DNA of 64,000 bases. It comes from Ga0077536 sp943370145. GTDB taxonomy: Bacteria; Pseudomonadota; Gammaproteobacteria; Ga0077536. Of this stretch, positions 17,615 through 26,235 are shown piece by piece; position 1 is the first letter of the stretch, and every line of letters begins with the position of its first letter. Under the pieces are notes generated by a model that was given only the letters and a program-made list of their open reading frames with translations, was not told the DNA's origin and searched no databases. The stretch covers positions 9,302-73,301 of the forward strand of contig CALRPY020000018.1 in the NCBI GenBank assembly GCA_943370145.1, given 5' to 3'. The translations under genes and the position numbers were made by a program.

Positions 17615-18301
17615 TCAGGCTGGTTGGTATCGCGTCGGGTCGGTCAATCCGGCTTCGCGAAAGCCCTGGGCCCGCAGGCGGCAGGCGTCACAGCGACCAC
17701 AGGCGGCACCGTTCGAATCGGCCTGGTAGCACGATACGGTCAGCGCGTAATCGACCCCGAGCCCGCTCCCCATCCGCACGATTTCCGCCTTGCTCAGCGC
17801 GATGAGTGGCGCCAGCACCACTGGCGCACGGCCCTCCAGCCCCGCGCGCGTCGCGACCGAGGCCAGCGCGTTGAAGGCTGCGATGAAGGGAGGCCGGCAG
17901 TCCGGATAGCCCGAGTAGTCGACGGCGTTGGCGCCGATGTGGATCTCCGCGGCATCGAGCACCTCCGCCCACGCGAGCGCGAGTGCGAGCATCACGGTGT
18001 TGCGCGCCGGAACGTAGGTGATCGGGATGCCGGCGGACGCCTGCTCGGGAACCGCGAGCGCGGCGTCCGTCAGGGCCGAGCCCCCGAACTGTCCGAGGTC
18101 CACGCTCGCTAAACGATGTTCGACGACGGCGTAGTGCCGGGCGAGCGTCGCGGCCGCCGCAAGTTCGGCTTGATGACGCTGGCCGTAATTGACCGTCAGC
18201 GCATAGCAGTCGCGGCCTGCGGCGCGGGCTGCGGCCAGCACGGTCGCGGAGTCGAGGCCGCCGGACAGCAGCACGACCGCTCGGATCGGGGCTGTCGTCA
18301 T
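17615..18301 (-). CDS. queC: 7-cyano-7-deazaguanine synthase
   Basis: Converts CDG to preQ0 in queuosine biosynthesis using ATP and ammonia. The 228-residue protein has the PP-loop SGGLDS at residues 13-18, the NYGQRHQAEL block and a C-terminal zinc site CGRCDACRLR preceded by SCYQ. It closes the tol-pal series, 28 bases after cpoB, a position often occupied by queE/queC in proteobacteria. No preQ1 riboswitch is seen upstream. Confidence 0.95.
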   Translation of the reverse strand: MTTAPIRAVVLLSGGLDSATVLAAARAAGRDCYALTVNYGQRHQAELAAAATLARHYAVVEHRLASVDLGQFGGSALTDAALAVPEQASAGIPITYVPARNTVMLALALAWAEVLDAAEIHIGANAVDYSGYPDCRPPFIAAFNALASVATRAGLEGRAPVVLAPLIALSKAEIVRMGSGLGVDYALTVSCYQADSNGAACGRCDACRLRAQGFREAGLTDPTRYQPA

Positions 18302-18329
18302 CGGCGGCGGAATGCGGTGGCGCCGACGC

Positions 18330-19412
18330 TCAGGGCGCGGCGGCGCTCAGCTGCGACAGGCGCTCGTCGGCAAGCCTGGCGGCTGCCGAGCCGGGAAAGC
18401 GCTGTTTGAGCTCCTCGAGGATCGCCCGCGCATCGGCCGGCTGGCCCAGCGCGTCGTAGCTGTACCCGAGCTTCAGCATCGCGTGCGAAAGCTTCCGGCT
18501 GGCCGGGTAGCCGGCCAGCATCTTCTGGTACTCCGCCGCGGCGGCGGCGAAATCGCGCTTCGCGTAGTGCGCCTCGGCCAGCCAGTACTGCGCATTGTCG
18601 CCGTACTGGCTGTTCGGGTAGCTGACCTGGAAATCATTGAACGCGGCGACGGCGCGGTCGTACTCCCCGGCGCGCAGCAGGCTGAACGCATCACGGTAGG
18701 CCGCCTCGGACGTGGCGTCGTCCATGGTCGGGGCCTGGCCCAGCGGCGGCGCTGTTTCGCCCGGTCCCGTGACGCCTGCCGGCGGCTGCCCGGACAGCGG
18801 CGCTGGCGCGAGCGCGGGCGCCACGGCGCCACCGGTGGGCGGAGGCGGCAGCGCACCGGTTACGCTTTCAGCGTCGAGGGCTGCCGTGCTGTCGTCGACT
18901 GCCGGCGGCACCACCGCGCCACTGTCGCCAGCCAGCGGCAGGCCGTCGGGACCCGTCAGCGGGTCCTGTGCCGGGGGGGGCACGCCGAGCGCTTCCGTTT
19001 CGACCTGCAGCGCGGACTGCGGCGACGGCGTACCGGCCACGGCGTCACCGGGCGCCGGCGCCAGCATCGGCAGCGGCGCCTCGCCAGCGGCCGCCGCCGG
19101 CGCGCCGGCGCCACCTTCAACGGTCTGCAGGCGACGATCGATGTCGGTATAAACCGCGGCCTGCGATTTCTTCAGCTGCTCTATCTCGTAGCCCTGGTTC
19201 TCGATCTGCCCCCGCAGGGCCTGCACTTCCTGCTGCAGGCTCTCGATGCGGTTCAGCAGATCGAGCAGCCCCCGGTTGTTGAGCGTCTGCTCGAGCTTCA
19301 CCACACGGCCCGCGAGATCGCCCTGCGCGGACTGGGCCGTTGCCGCCACGGGCAGCAGCAGCGTACCGGCGAAGGCCGCCACCACCATCGACATGCGCCG
19401 CATGAGCTTCAC
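18330..19412 (-). CDS. cpoB: Tol-Pal cell-division coordinator CpoB (YbgF)
   Basis: Periplasmic protein that links Tol-Pal to septal peptidoglycan synthesis. The 360-residue protein has a signal peptide ending ATAQS and an N-terminal coiled coil (VVKLEQTLNNRGLLDLLNRI ... LQQEVQALRGQIENQGYEIE). A long Pro/Ala/Gly-rich linker at about residues 95-235 precedes the C-terminal TPR domain (AYRDAFSLLRAGEYDRAVAA, YWLAEAHYAKRDFAAAAAEY). E. coli CpoB has 263 residues; the linker accounts for the difference. Confidence 0.93.
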   Translation of the reverse strand: MKLMRRMSMVVAAFAGTLLLPVAATAQSAQGDLAGRVVKLEQTLNNRGLLDLLNRIESLQQEVQALRGQIENQGYEIEQLKKSQAAVYTDIDRRLQTVEGGAGAPAAAAGEAPLPMLAPAPGDAVAGTPSPQSALQVETEALGVPPPAQDPLTGPDGLPLAGDSGAVVPPAVDDSTAALDAESVTGALPPPPTGGAVAPALAPAPLSGQPPAGVTGPGETAPPLGQAPTMDDATSEAAYRDAFSLLRAGEYDRAVAAFNDFQVSYPNSQYGDNAQYWLAEAHYAKRDFAAAAAEYQKMLAGYPASRKLSHAMLKLGYSYDALGQPADARAILEELKQRFPGSAAARLADERLSQLSAAAP

Positions 19413-19462
19413 CTCCCGGGATTCGAGCGCCGGAGCGCGGTTGTAGCCTGCTGTCAGGCCGC

Positions 19463-20011
19463 TTACTGGTACGAGATTTCAGCGCGACGGTTCAGGCCAT
19501 AGGACTGCTCGTCGTGCCCTTCCGCGACCGGACGTTCCTCACCGTAGCTGACCGTGCGGATCTGGCCGGCGGTCGCGCCCAGCAGCACCAGCTGGCGACG
19601 CACGGCCAGCGCACGTCGCTCGCCCAGTGCAAGGTTGTACTCACGCGAACCGCGCTCGTCGGCGTGGCCTTCGAGGGTGATCGTCGTTTCGGGGTGCGCG
19701 GCGAGGTAGGCCGCGTGCGCTTCCACGACGGACTGGAAATCCTGGCGGATGTTGCTGCTGTCGTAGTCGAAATAGATGACGCGCACCGACAGCGGGCTGT
19801 TCGGGTCGTTCAGCTCGGCGGCGCCGGCACCGGCGCCATCGGACAGCCCCTGGCTGCGCGCGGCATCGATATCGCTCATTTCGCCGCTCGAGATGCCACG
19901 ATCCTCGACCGACGCACCGCTCGCGGCGGACTTCTTGTTCAGGCTCGAGCAGCCGGTGGCGGTGAGCGCCACGAGCAGCAGCAGCGTGCTTTTAAGGATC
20001 GCCCTGTTCAT
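19463..20011 (-). CDS. pal: Peptidoglycan-associated lipoprotein Pal
   Basis: Outer-membrane lipoprotein that anchors to peptidoglycan. The 182-residue protein has a lipoprotein signal ending ATGC (Cys21), an unstructured linker and an OmpA domain with VIYFDYDSSNIR and GHADERGSREYNLALGERRA. It lies 73 bases after tolB and 50 bases before cpoB, the standard order. Confidence 0.97.
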   Translation of the reverse strand: MNRAILKSTLLLLVALTATGCSSLNKKSAASGASVEDRGISSGEMSDIDAARSQGLSDGAGAGAAELNDPNSPLSVRVIYFDYDSSNIRQDFQSVVEAHAAYLAAHPETTITLEGHADERGSREYNLALGERRALAVRRQLVLLGATAGQIRTVSYGEERPVAEGHDEQSYGLNRRAEISYQ

Positions 20012-20084
20012 AAATCACTCCTGTTCCATTCAGTCTGAAATTGTTGCCTGTCGTGCCGGCGGCGCGCCGGCGTCCTTGCCCGGT

Positions 20085-21383
20085 CTACTTCCGGAGCGGC
20101 CCCCATGCCGGCTCACGCACCTGGCCCTGCTGCAGGGCCAGGCGTTGCTTGACCGTGCCATCGACGGACACCGCGGCCAGTTCAGTGCCGCGTCCGCCCA
20201 TTGTCGCATAGATGATCATGCTGCCATTGGGTGCGAAGCTCGGCGATTCGTCGAGGCTGGAGCCGGTCAGCGTCCTGCTCGCACCGGTTTGGAGGTCGAG
20301 CACGACGATGCGGAAACCCGAGCCACCGTTGACCATCACGAGCTTCTTGCCGTCTGGCGAGTAGCTTGCGCGCGAATTGTAATTGCCGAGGTTGAAGGTC
20401 ACGCGCTTCGCGTCACCGCCACCGGGCGACATCATGTAGATCTGGGGCCCGCCGCCGCGGTCGGAGGTGAAGACGATTGCGCTGCCGTCAGGCGCCCAGG
20501 ACGCCTCGGTGTCGATGGCTTCATGGGTCGTCAGGCGGCGCTGCTGTTTCGTGGCGATGTCGACGACGTAGATGTCCGGATTGCCCTCCATCGAGCGGGT
20601 GACTGCGAGCCGGCTGCCGTCCGGCGCGAAGGCCGGCGAACTGTTGATGCCGAGCCCCGACACCACCTTGTCGCGCTGGCCGGTGCGGATGTCCTGGATG
20701 TAGATGGCCGAGTTGCGGTCCTCGAAGGACACATAGGCGAGGCGGTTGCCGTCCGGGGACCAGGCTGGCGACATCAACGGCTGCCTGGACTCGAGGATGG
20801 TCTTGGAGTCGTAACCGTCGGCGTCGGCGATCTGCAGGCGATAGGTGCTGTTCTTGGCGTCCTTGCGATCAACCGTGACGTAGGCGATGCGGGTCGAGAA
20901 CGCGCCGTCCATGTTCAGCAGCGTCTTGAAGATGATGTCGCTGATGTGATGCGCGGTCAGGCGCAGGTTCGACACGTGTGAGGGGATCTGGAAGCCGGCG
21001 AGCTGCTTGCCGGTGAAGACGTCGAGCAGCCGGAACTCCACCAGGTAGCCGCCGTCGCCGGTCGCCGTGATGCGCCCGATGACGAGGTTGTCCATGCCGA
21101 CCGTCCGCCAGTCCTTGAAATTGACCTGGGCGACATCGCTCGGGCGCGCCGGAAGATCCTCGCGCGGCATCGTCCTGAAGCGGCCACTGCGCGTCAGGTC
21201 ATTGGAGACGACCTGCGCGATGTCCTGGGGCAGCGGCGGGCCGGCCCATTCGAAAGGCACGACGGCGATTGGCAGCGCGCCCTCGACGCCCTGCGTGATG
21301 CGGATCGTCAACGGGCCGCCGCCGGTCTGCGCGGCCGCGGCCAGCGAGGCCAGTGCGAGAATCAAGCTAATCAGGAATTTCAT
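20085..21383 (-). CDS. tolB: Tol-Pal translocation protein TolB
   Basis: Periplasmic beta-propeller that binds Pal and TolA. The 432-residue protein has a signal peptide (MKFLISLILALASLAAAAQ), the N-terminal TolB domain (LPIAVVPFEWAG, QDIAQVVSNDLTRSGRF) and WD40-like propeller blades with repeated SPAWSPDG, SPAFAPDG, EASWAPDG, RASYSPDG and SPSFAPNG. The ATG at 21383 overlaps the tolA stop by one base (TAATG). The 66 upstream in-frame codons belong to tolA sequence and are excluded. Confidence 0.97.
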   Translation of the reverse strand: MKFLISLILALASLAAAAQTGGGPLTIRITQGVEGALPIAVVPFEWAGPPLPQDIAQVVSNDLTRSGRFRTMPREDLPARPSDVAQVNFKDWRTVGMDNLVIGRITATGDGGYLVEFRLLDVFTGKQLAGFQIPSHVSNLRLTAHHISDIIFKTLLNMDGAFSTRIAYVTVDRKDAKNSTYRLQIADADGYDSKTILESRQPLMSPAWSPDGNRLAYVSFEDRNSAIYIQDIRTGQRDKVVSGLGINSSPAFAPDGSRLAVTRSMEGNPDIYVVDIATKQQRRLTTHEAIDTEASWAPDGSAIVFTSDRGGGPQIYMMSPGGGDAKRVTFNLGNYNSRASYSPDGKKLVMVNGGSGFRIVVLDLQTGASRTLTGSSLDESPSFAPNGSMIIYATMGGRGTELAAVSVDGTVKQRLALQQGQVREPAWGPLRK

Positions 21384-22420
21384 TACATGGCACCCGGGTC
21401 GAACTCGAACTGGATTTCCTTCATCTGCTGGAAGAGTCGCGGCTCGTCCGGCACCGGAAGGGGCGACGCCTTGCGTACGGCGAGCTCGGCCTGCCGGTCG
21501 AACGTGGCATTGCCGCTTGATTTCACGACCTTGGCGTCCACCACCTGGCCGCCGGGGATCATGCGCACGAGCAGCGTGCACTTCAACCCGCTGGTGATGT
21601 TCGGCGCCACGAAATTGCTCGACACCTGGCGCATGATCGCCGCGGTATAGCGCGCGAGCTCGGACTGATCCTGTCTGGCCTGCGCTGCAGCCGCGAGTTC
21701 CGCCTCTTCCGCCGCCAGCTCGTCGGCCAGCGCCTTGGCTTCCTCGGCCCTGCGCTTCTCCTCGGCCGCGCGCTTGGCCTCTTCCGCCTTGCGCTTCTTC
21801 TCGGCCTCCGCCTTCTTCTTCTCCTCTTCAGCCTTCTTCTTCTCGGCCTCCGCCTTCTTTTTCGCTTCCTCGGCCTTCTTCTTTTCCTCCGCGGCCTTCT
21901 TCTTTTCGTCCGCGGCCTTCTTTTTCTCTTCGGCCTTCTTCTGCTCCTCGAGCTTTTTCTTCTCAGCCGCGGCCTTCTTCTGCTCCTCGAGCTTCTTCGC
22001 TTCCTGCTCGGCCTTCTTCTTCTCGGCGACGGCCTGTTCCTTCTGCTCCTCGAGCTTGCGCTGCTCGGCTTCCTTTTGCTGCTCCAGGCGCTGCTTCTCC
22101 TGCTTGAGCTGCTCGAGCTTGCGCTCCTCCTGCTTCCGCTTCTGCTCCGCCTCGGCGACCTTGCGCTCGGCCTCGCGCTGCTTTGCCTGCTCGGCCGCCT
22201 TCAGCTTCTTCATTTCCTTTTCGATGGCGTTCGCGTCGACCGCCTTCGCGTTCATGACCTGGGACTCGCCCGGCGGCGTCGGGGCGGGCTTGCCGGTCCA
22301 GTCGACGCCGATGACGAAGAACAGCACCAGTGCCGCGTGCAGCAGCAGCGAGTAGTAGAACGCCCGGCTGTGCGTGATGTTCGGCAGCTGGTAGCGTTGC
22401 TCGCGGACCTTCTTCTTCAC
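21383..22420 (-). CDS. tolA: TolA, inner-membrane spanning Tol-Pal protein
   Basis: 345-residue protein with a single N-terminal transmembrane helix (AFYYSLLLHAALVLFFVIGV) and a very long helical domain of Lys/Glu/Ala repeats (about residues 65-250). The C-terminal globular domain (YTAAIMRQVSSNFVAPN ... CTLLVRMIPGGQVVDAKVV) binds TolB and Pal. It spans the periplasm and transmits proton-motive-force energy from TolQR. It lies seven bases after tolR. The repetitive coding sequence gives strong but meaningless reading frames on the other strand. Confidence 0.96.
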   Translation of the reverse strand: MKKKVREQRYQLPNITHSRAFYYSLLLHAALVLFFVIGVDWTGKPAPTPPGESQVMNAKAVDANAIEKEMKKLKAAEQAKQREAERKVAEAEQKRKQEERKLEQLKQEKQRLEQQKEAEQRKLEEQKEQAVAEKKKAEQEAKKLEEQKKAAAEKKKLEEQKKAEEKKKAADEKKKAAEEKKKAEEAKKKAEAEKKKAEEEKKKAEAEKKRKAEEAKRAAEEKRRAEEAKALADELAAEEAELAAAAQARQDQSELARYTAAIMRQVSSNFVAPNITSGLKCTLLVRMIPGGQVVDAKVVKSSGNATFDRQAELAVRKASPLPVPDEPRLFQQMKEIQFEFDPGAM

Positions 22421-22427
22421 GGCGCGC

Positions 22428-22871
22428 CTACTTCTCCGGCGGCTCGGTCAGCAGGCCGACGCTCTCGATGCCGGCGCCCTGCATCATCGACATGACCTCG
22501 ACGACGCGGCCGTAGGGTACGCCGCTGTCGCCGCGGACGAGGAATTCCGTTGCCGGCTTGTACTTCTTGATGCCGGCGACGCGGGTGACCAGGGTCTCCT
22601 CGTCGATCGGTTCGTCCGGGCTCTCGCCGAGATCGACGTAGATCTCGCCGGCCGCGTCGATGCTGACGATGACCGGTTCCTCCTGCTTCGGCTGGATCAC
22701 TTCCGACGGCGCCTGCGGCAGCTCGACCTTGACCCCCTGGGTCACGAGCGGCGCCGTCACCATGAAGATGATGAGCAGCACGAGCGTGACGTCGATATAG
22801 GGCACGACGTTCATCTCGGCCATCACCTTCTTGCCGCGGCGTCCGCCGCCGCGTTTCATCACGCTTGCCAT
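22428..22871 (-). CDS. tolR: Biopolymer transporter TolR
   Basis: 147-residue ExbD/TolR protein. One transmembrane helix contains the proton-conducting Asp (MNVVPYIDVTLVLLIIFMV), followed by the periplasmic domain (VKVELPQAPSE ... VYGRVVEVM-like segment). With TolQ it forms the motor that energises TolA. It is 19 bases after tolQ. Confidence 0.96.
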   Translation of the reverse strand: MASVMKRGGGRRGKKVMAEMNVVPYIDVTLVLLIIFMVTAPLVTQGVKVELPQAPSEVIQPKQEEPVIVSIDAAGEIYVDLGESPDEPIDEETLVTRVAGIKKYKPATEFLVRGDSGVPYGRVVEVMSMMQGAGIESVGLLTEPPEK

Positions 22872-22890
22872 ATGGGCTGTCCCGGCCTGC

Positions 22891-23565
22891 TCAGGTGTGG
22901 ACCTGGCGCTGGAGGATCGCGGAGAACTCCTCGAGGAAGATGTCGTAACGGGTCGCGAGACGGTCGATCTCGCTGGAGAAACGGTTGTAGAAAATCACCG
23001 CCGGGATCGCCGCGAACAGGCCCATCGCGGTCGCGACCAGCGCCTCGGAGATGCCGGGCGCGACCATCGCGAGCGTGGCCTGGCCGGTGTTCGACAGGCC
23101 GCGGAAGGAGTTCATGATGCCCCACACCGTGCCGAAGAGGCCGATATAGGGGCTGACCGAACCGACCGTCGCGAGCATCGGCAGGTTGGCTTCCAGCGCC
23201 TCGAGTTCACGGCTCAGCGCGATGCGCATCGAGCGCTGGGAACCATCGAGCACCATCTCCGGCGGAATGCCGTCCTTCTTGCGCAGGCGCGCGAACTCCT
23301 TGAAGCCGGCCTCGAACATGCGTTGCGTGCCGTCGGCCGGATGGCGCTGGTTCGACAGGCGGTTGAACAGCGCCGTCAGGTCCTCGGCGGCCCAGAACTG
23401 GTCTTCGAACGCGGCCGCGGCGCGCTTCGCGTTCAGCAGTTCGCGGCGCTTGCGGAACACCAGCGCCCACGACGCGATCGACGCCAGCACCAGCGCCAGC
23501 ATCACGCATTTGACGAGCAGGCTCGCGCCCAGAATCAGACTTGCGATCGACAGATCAGAGTGCAT
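22891..23565 (-). CDS. tolQ: Tol-Pal proton channel subunit TolQ
   Basis: 224-residue MotA/TolQ/ExbB protein with three transmembrane segments, at about residues 8-33 (SLILGASLLVKCVMLALVLA), 132-155 (LATVGSVSPYIGLFGTVWGI) and 165-190 (ISEALVATAMGLFAAIPAVI). The conserved GLFGTVWGIMNSF and EALVATAMGLFAAIPAV blocks are present. It overlaps the end of ybgC by 11 bases. Confidence 0.96.
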   Translation of the reverse strand: MHSDLSIASLILGASLLVKCVMLALVLASIASWALVFRKRRELLNAKRAAAAFEDQFWAAEDLTALFNRLSNQRHPADGTQRMFEAGFKEFARLRKKDGIPPEMVLDGSQRSMRIALSRELEALEANLPMLATVGSVSPYIGLFGTVWGIMNSFRGLSNTGQATLAMVAPGISEALVATAMGLFAAIPAVIFYNRFSSEIDRLATRYDIFLEEFSAILQRQVHT

Positions 23566-23974
23566 TCCTTATCCCCAGGTAAATCGGTTCGGGCATTGCC
23601 TGCGGCGCCATCTTCCGCAGGTGCACGCTGCCCACGCGCACCGCGCCCCCGCACAGCAGGCTGCCGTCGGCGTGCAGGACGTTCTGCACGAGGTCGACGC
23701 TCGCGCGCCCGCAGCGCTCGACGCGCACGGTTGAAACGAGTTCGTCATTGAAGCGGGCCGGCCGCACGAAATCGAGCGTCGCGTGGCGAACGACGAAGCC
23801 GATGCCGTATTCCCGCGCGATCGCGTCCTGCTCGAACCCGAGGTCGCGCAGCCACTCGGTGCGCGCGCGCTCCATGAACTTCAGGAAGTTCGCGTGATAC
23901 ACGATGCCGGCCGCGTCGGTGTCCTCGTAGTAGACACGCAGGCGCAGGCTGTAGACGGGCCGCGGCTCGCTCAT
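23555..23974 (-). CDS. ybgC: Acyl-CoA thioesterase YbgC
   Basis: Hotdog-fold thioesterase of the 4-hydroxybenzoyl-CoA type, 139 residues. The catalytic motif is YYEDTDAAGIVYHANFLKF near residue 15, with the conserved Asp. It is the first gene of the tol-pal cluster, as in E. coli, and is thought to act on acyl-CoA or acyl-ACP at the membrane. The start overlaps the ruvB stop by four bases, coupling it to the ruv genes. Confidence 0.94.
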   Translation of the reverse strand: MSEPRPVYSLRLRVYYEDTDAAGIVYHANFLKFMERARTEWLRDLGFEQDAIAREYGIGFVVRHATLDFVRPARFNDELVSTVRVERCGRASVDLVQNVLHADGSLLCGGAVRVGSVHLRKMAPQAMPEPIYLGIRNAL

Positions 23975-25020
23975 CGGGGCGGCAGCTCGTCGAAAAGGTC
24001 CGGCGGCGCGGAAGCGGCGGACGGCGGTGGCGCCAGCCCGAAGTGCTGCCAGGCCGTGCGCGTCGCCATGCGCCCGCGCGCCGTGCGCAGCATGAAACCC
24101 TGCTGGATCAGGAAGGGTTCGAGCACGTCCTCGATCGTGCCGCGCTCCTCGCCGATGGCGGCGGCGAGGCTGTCGATGCCGACCGGTCCGCCGTCGAACT
24201 TCTGCATGATGGTCAGCAACAGTCGGCGGTCCATCATGTCGAAGCCGTTCGAATCCACCGACAGCAGGTCCAGTGCACGACTGGCGATCTCGCCGGTCAG
24301 CACGCCGCCGGCCTTCACTTCGGCGTAGTCGCGGGCCCGGCGCAGCAGGCGGTTCGCGATGCGCGGCGTGCCGCGTGCGCGGCTCGCGATTTCGCGCGCG
24401 CCGTCGTCGTCGATCGCGACGTTCAGGATCTGGCCCGCGCGCAACACGATGCGCGCGAGGTCCTCGGGCGAATAGAACTCGAGGCGCTGCACGATGCCGA
24501 AGCGGTCGCGCAGCGGCGAGGTCAGGAGCCCCGCCCGCGTCGTCGCGCCGACCAGCGTGAACGGCGGCAGGTCGAGCTTCAGCGCGCGCGCCGCCGGGCC
24601 TTCACCGATCATGATGTCGAGCTGAAAGTCCTCCATCGCCGGGTAAAGGATTTCCTCGACTACCGGGCTCAGCCGGTGGATCTCGTCGATGAAGAGCACG
24701 TCGCGGGGCTCGAGATTCGTCAGCAGCGCGGCGAGATCGCCCGGACGCTCGAGCACCGGGCCCGAGGTCTGGCGCAGGTTGACCCCCATTTCGTTCGCGA
24801 CGATGTGGGCGAGTGTCGTCTTGCCGAGGCCCGGTGGCCCGAAAATCAGCACGTGGTCGAGCGCTTCGCCGCGTTTGCGCGCCGCGCCGATGAAGATTTC
24901 CATCTGCTCGTGCACGACCGGCTGGCCGATGTAGTCGGCCAGCCGGCGTGGGCGGATCGCCCCCTCCAGCGCGGTTTCGTCGGCGCTGGTGGCGGGGGAG
25001 ATGAGGCGGTCAGTGGCCAT
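23971..25020 (-). CDS. ruvB: Holliday junction branch-migration ATPase RuvB
   Basis: 349-residue AAA+ motor. Walker A GPPGLGKTTLAHIVANE, Walker B LFIDEIHRLS, sensor I VGATTRAGLLTSPLRDRFG and the C-terminal winged helix (GGPVGIDSLAAAIGEERGTI) are all present. It acts with RuvA to migrate Holliday junctions. It follows ruvA after 79 bases and overlaps ybgC. Confidence 0.97.
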   Translation of the reverse strand: MATDRLISPATSADETALEGAIRPRRLADYIGQPVVHEQMEIFIGAARKRGEALDHVLIFGPPGLGKTTLAHIVANEMGVNLRQTSGPVLERPGDLAALLTNLEPRDVLFIDEIHRLSPVVEEILYPAMEDFQLDIMIGEGPAARALKLDLPPFTLVGATTRAGLLTSPLRDRFGIVQRLEFYSPEDLARIVLRAGQILNVAIDDDGAREIASRARGTPRIANRLLRRARDYAEVKAGGVLTGEIASRALDLLSVDSNGFDMMDRRLLLTIMQKFDGGPVGIDSLAAAIGEERGTIEDVLEPFLIQQGFMLRTARGRMATRTAWQHFGLAPPPSAASAPPDLFDELPPR

Positions 25021-25099
25021 TGTCAGGGTTCGGCGCGCAGTTTAACGGAGGTTTGCTGAATCCGGGGTAAACCACCGGCTGGTTTTCGCTGGTTGCGAC

Positions 25100-25699
25100 T
25101 CAGGCTTTCGCGAGGCCACGCAGCACTTCGCGGATGATCGCCTCGCTGGACTTGCCCTCGGTGTCGAGCCCATGCACGAGCCGGCTCGCTTCCTGCGGCT
25201 TGTAGCCGAGTGCGATCAGGCCGCTCATCGCGTCGGCCAGCGCGTCGCCCGGCGTCGGTGCGCGGCCGACGGCCGGATCCGGCCCCGTGCCGGTCATCGC
25301 GCCGACGCGGTCGCGCATTTCCACGATCAGCCGCTCGGCGGTCTTCTTGCCGATGCCGGGCAGGGTGGTCAGCCGGGTCGCGTCGTTCCGCTGCACGCAG
25401 GCGATGAATTCGTCGGCCTGCATGCCCGACAGCACGGCGAGCGCCATGCGCGCACCGATGCCGCTGACCTTCAGCAGGCTCTGGAACAGCTCGCGCTCGG
25501 CGAGCGTCGCGAAGCCGTAGAGATTCTGCGCGTCCTCCCGCACCACGAGGTGGGTGTGCAGGGTCACTTCCTGGTTCAGTTCGGGCAGCGCCCAGATCGT
25601 GGACATCGGCGCGTCGATCTCGTAGCCGACGCCGTGGCAGTCGACCAGCACCCGCGGCGGGTGCTTCTCGATGAGGGTGCCCCGGATGCGTCCGATCAC
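25100..25699 (-). CDS. ruvA: Holliday junction DNA-binding protein RuvA
   Basis: 199-residue protein starting with GTG at 25699 (MIGRIRGTLIEKHPP), which overlaps the ruvC stop as GTGA. The open frame runs 78 codons further upstream, but that part lies over ruvC and is not protein-like. Domain I OB-fold (VLVDCHGVGYEIDAP), domain II helix-hairpin-helix (LLKVSGIGARMALAVLSGM, LTTLPGIGKKTAERLIVEM) and domain III (LADAMSGLIALGYKPQEASR) that contacts RuvB are visible. Confidence 0.96.
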   Translation of the reverse strand: MIGRIRGTLIEKHPPRVLVDCHGVGYEIDAPMSTIWALPELNQEVTLHTHLVVREDAQNLYGFATLAERELFQSLLKVSGIGARMALAVLSGMQADEFIACVQRNDATRLTTLPGIGKKTAERLIVEMRDRVGAMTGTGPDPAVGRAPTPGDALADAMSGLIALGYKPQEASRLVHGLDTEGKSSEAIIREVLRGLAKA

Positions 25700-26214
25700 A
25701 GGTAACGTCCCGCGCGGCCACGCCGCGCGCCGGTGACCGCCAGCAGGCTCTGTCGCGTGTGCCCGTGACACAGCGCGACGGCGAGCGCGTCGGCGGCGTC
25801 CGTCGGCGGCGTCTCGGCCAGCGCGAGCAGGGTCCTTATCATGTGCTGGACCTGGGCCTTCTCGGCATGGCCGCGACCGACCACGGCGAGCTTGATCTCG
25901 TTCGGCGAATATTCGTGCACCGGCAGGTCGCACATCGCGGCGGCGCAGATCGCGGCGCCACGGGCCTGCCCGAGCTTCAGGGCCGAGTCCACGTTCCGGT
26001 TCATGAAAACCTTTTCTATCGCGACCTCGTCCGGCCGGTGGGCGCGGATCACTTCGGTCAAGCCCACGAAGATGGCGCGCAGGCGGCCATCGAACGGCAG
26101 TTCCGCCATCGTCACGCAGCCGCTCGCGAGGTGCACGCTGCGATTCTTCTCCATCGCGACGACCCCATAGCCGGTGATGCGCGATCCCGGGTCGATGCCG
26201 AGGATGACGGTCAC
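25696..26214 (-). CDS. ruvC: Holliday junction resolvase RuvC
   Basis: 172-residue RNase H-fold endonuclease. The first catalytic Asp is in ILGIDPGSRITGYG, the Glu in VAIEKVF and the C-terminal acidic pair in DAADALAVALCHG. It cuts Holliday junctions in the RuvABC complex. It is preceded by nadA; the usual yebC neighbour is absent. Confidence 0.97.
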   Translation of the reverse strand: MTVILGIDPGSRITGYGVVAMEKNRSVHLASGCVTMAELPFDGRLRAIFVGLTEVIRAHRPDEVAIEKVFMNRNVDSALKLGQARGAAICAAAMCDLPVHEYSPNEIKLAVVGRGHAEKAQVQHMIRTLLALAETPPTDAADALAVALCHGHTRQSLLAVTGARRGRAGRYL

Positions 26215-26235
26215 GTCGACGGGCGACGCGCGCGC